In this document: one piece after another, positions 62,732 to 64,000 of the stretch
How positions within the stretch are numbered: position 1 is the stretch's first letter
Layout: every line of letters begins with the position of its first letter
Assembly: GCA_021397835.1 (NCBI GenBank)
Contig: JAJFZO010000094.1
Span: forward strand, 10,516,001-10,580,000
DNA length: 64,000 nt
From: Moringa oleifera
Lineage: Eukaryota; Streptophyta; Magnoliopsida; Brassicales; Moringaceae
Direction of reading: 5' to 3'
Notes under the pieces: generated by a model
Seen by the model: the letters and a program-made list of their open reading frames with translations, nothing else
Told to the model about the DNA's origin: nothing
Database searches by the model: none
Program-made: the position numbers and the translations under genes

Positions 62732-62786
62732 CCCGTGACCCGTGACCCGTGACCCGTGACCCGTGACCCATGAACCATGACCCATG
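62732..62786 (+). repeat. 7-bp minisatellite, unit CCCGTGA
   Basis: Five perfect CCCGTGA units (62732-62766) followed by CCCATGA, ACCATGA and CCCATG. It has the length but not the sequence of the plant telomere unit (CCCTAAA), so it is a local expansion. Confidence 0.9.
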
Positions 62787-63002
62787 TGCCCCTTTTGGTG
62801 ACATGCCTTTTCTTCCGCTCTCCCCACCTGCCATGTGAGCCTTCCACATCTACCCTTATCCCTCAAGGCTCGACCTTTCCCTTTCACAGTAAAATGCCTC
62901 CACTTTTTCCAAATACCTAACCTACCCTTATCATCTACCTGGCCCGCCTTTAATCTAACATGCTTTCATTTCATTCTGGCTATAATTAAGTTAGTGAAAC
63001 GG

Positions 63003-63528
63003 ACACGTGTAGCGTCAAGCACTGTCGGCCGTCGGATCCCATGGGACTGCTTCCAAGCAAACAGGCGGACTCGGGGCAGTCCGATTCACGCGGCTAAAGG
63101 CGGAGGGTGCCGACATTGTTGTCGCAAAATCGGACAAAATTATTGAAATACAATTTCAACGGAACAAAAGCTGGCGTCAGCAGAGTTTCCCGTTTCTGTG
63201 AAGCAAGAAACCAACAACCCAGCGGCGGAAGCGCCGTTAGGCAACGCCACCTCTTTGGCCTATTTGTAGCCGAGGTATTCTGCGAGGAAGACAGCGTCTA
63301 CGTGGCAGAACGTGAAGGCCGCACTTGGTAGCGTGCGTGTAAGGTGCGTGTTGTTTAATGGGACCCACCACGTCTGTTTACGGCAGGGCGGCTTTCTTTT
63401 TTCTTAAAAAAATTGGGGACGGGTACAGTCAAAGCTCTCGTTGACTGGGCCATCCGACATGATCTGATGAGAGATGGATTACGTGGCACGTGTCGGCTAT
63501 GATGGACTCGCTCCTCTTACACAACTCC

Positions 63529-63581
<53 letters not shown>

Positions 63582-63789
63582 CCCCCGCGAAACACACTCA
63601 CACCCTACACGCTTTTTATTCACGCGTCCCTCTCCATGCTCGGTACTAAACAGATTTTACTTTGGAAAAAAAAAAATGAAAACAAGCAAAGGAAAATCCT
63701 GCAAGAGAGGAGACGCGGTGCAGAGTCCGATCTCAGTGATCACGTGTCACGTTCCGGCGGATTGAAGACTGATATATTTGCACACGTGT
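63003..63789. promoter_or_regulatory. Cluster of G-box/ABRE-like ACGT elements
   Basis: Perfect CACGTG palindromes at 63004-63009, 63487-63492, 63741-63746 and 63783-63788, plus ACGTGGC at 63300-63306 and 63481-63487 and CACGTC near 63369. The ACGTGGCACGTGTCGG block at 63481-63496 holds two overlapping ABRE-type cores. Such spacing suggests an ABA/bZIP- or bHLH-responsive promoter. Confidence 0.5.
63530..63580 (+). repeat. C51 homopolymer
   Basis: Fifty-one C in a row, preceded by ACTCCA and followed by GCCCCCGCG. It is the longest homopolymer in the window and creates spurious poly-Pro and poly-Gly ORFs. Confidence 0.9.
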
Positions 63790-64000
63790 TTCGTGTAATT
63801 AAAAATATTCTTATTATTTAAAAAATTAAGCTCAAATATATTATGAATTATGTAAATAGTTAATAAAAATAATATGTTATAAATTTTCAATGGTGGAATC
63901 TAATTTCCTTGCAAGAATCATCAATCATTTTGCTAGCTTGCTTTTTCACTTGTATATAAAGTTGTTTTTTTAAAATTTTTTTTGTCTAGCAAGAGAAATT

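Larger units (their letters stand above)
62787..64000. other. Right-end spacer, likely promoter of a gene beyond the window
   Basis: No coding region is supported. The sequence 62990-63420 is GC-richer, and several G-boxes occur up to the right edge. The long proline-coding ORFs seen here come only from the C tract. Confidence 0.4.

Noticed and set aside
63474..63821. ORFs with long poly-proline or poly-glycine runs on both strands
   Set aside because: They exist only because the C51 tract is open in every frame; there is no domain, splice support or conserved flank.

Overview
The window is nuclear DNA of a flowering plant, almost certainly a eudicot. It has GT-AG introns of 80 bp to 3.3 kb, AT-rich spacers full of small transposon remains, and plant-only genes (HD-Zip, NAC/CUC, taximin-like, chloroplast S20, P-type PPR). 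I cannot name the species; a woody rosid would fit, but that is a guess. I rebuilt eleven protein-coding genes, joining exons by hand so that every splice junction keeps frame. One runs off the left edge.

Layout: 1-2673 (-) NSE2/MMS21/HPY2 SUMO ligase, 5' part only; 3330-3806 (-) ATHB-52-like HD-Zip I; 5078-7196 a non-autonomous Mutator-like element; 9119-9672 (-) taximin-like cysteine-rich peptide of 73 aa; 10755-14535 (-) OB-fold protein with one 3.3 kb intron; 16999-24049 (+) AP-5 complex subunit zeta, 16 exons; 25040-27491 (-) class IV (D-amino-acid/ADC-lyase type) aminotransferase; 28894-31429 (-) tyrosine aminotransferase; 31430-40046 a gene-free interval with AT-rich foldback repeats; 40047-42262 (+) CUC2/NAM-type NAC factor with a miR164 target site; 44219-55896 (+) PSMD5-like proteasome assembly chaperone, 17 exons; 56818-59027 (+) plastid ribosomal protein S20; 60409-62019 (-) intronless PPR protein; 62020-64000 spacer with a minisatellite, a 51-bp C tract and a G-box cluster.

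The genes do not form one pathway. What links them is shared ancestry of gene order: NSE2, AP5Z, CUC, PSMD5-like, S20 and PPR occur in this order in Arabidopsis as At3g15150 to At3g15200, while CUC2, TAT and HB52 are neighbours at At5g53950 to At5g53980. The window looks like the unfractionated ancestor of these two Arabidopsis segments.

I found no unknown multi-gene system. The most notable sequence-level observations are the Mutator-like element with a perfect 9-bp target duplication and inverted subterminal repeat arrays, a family of palindromic AT-rich elements, the hidden taximin-like gene, the miR164 site, and several local tandem duplications in promoters and introns.
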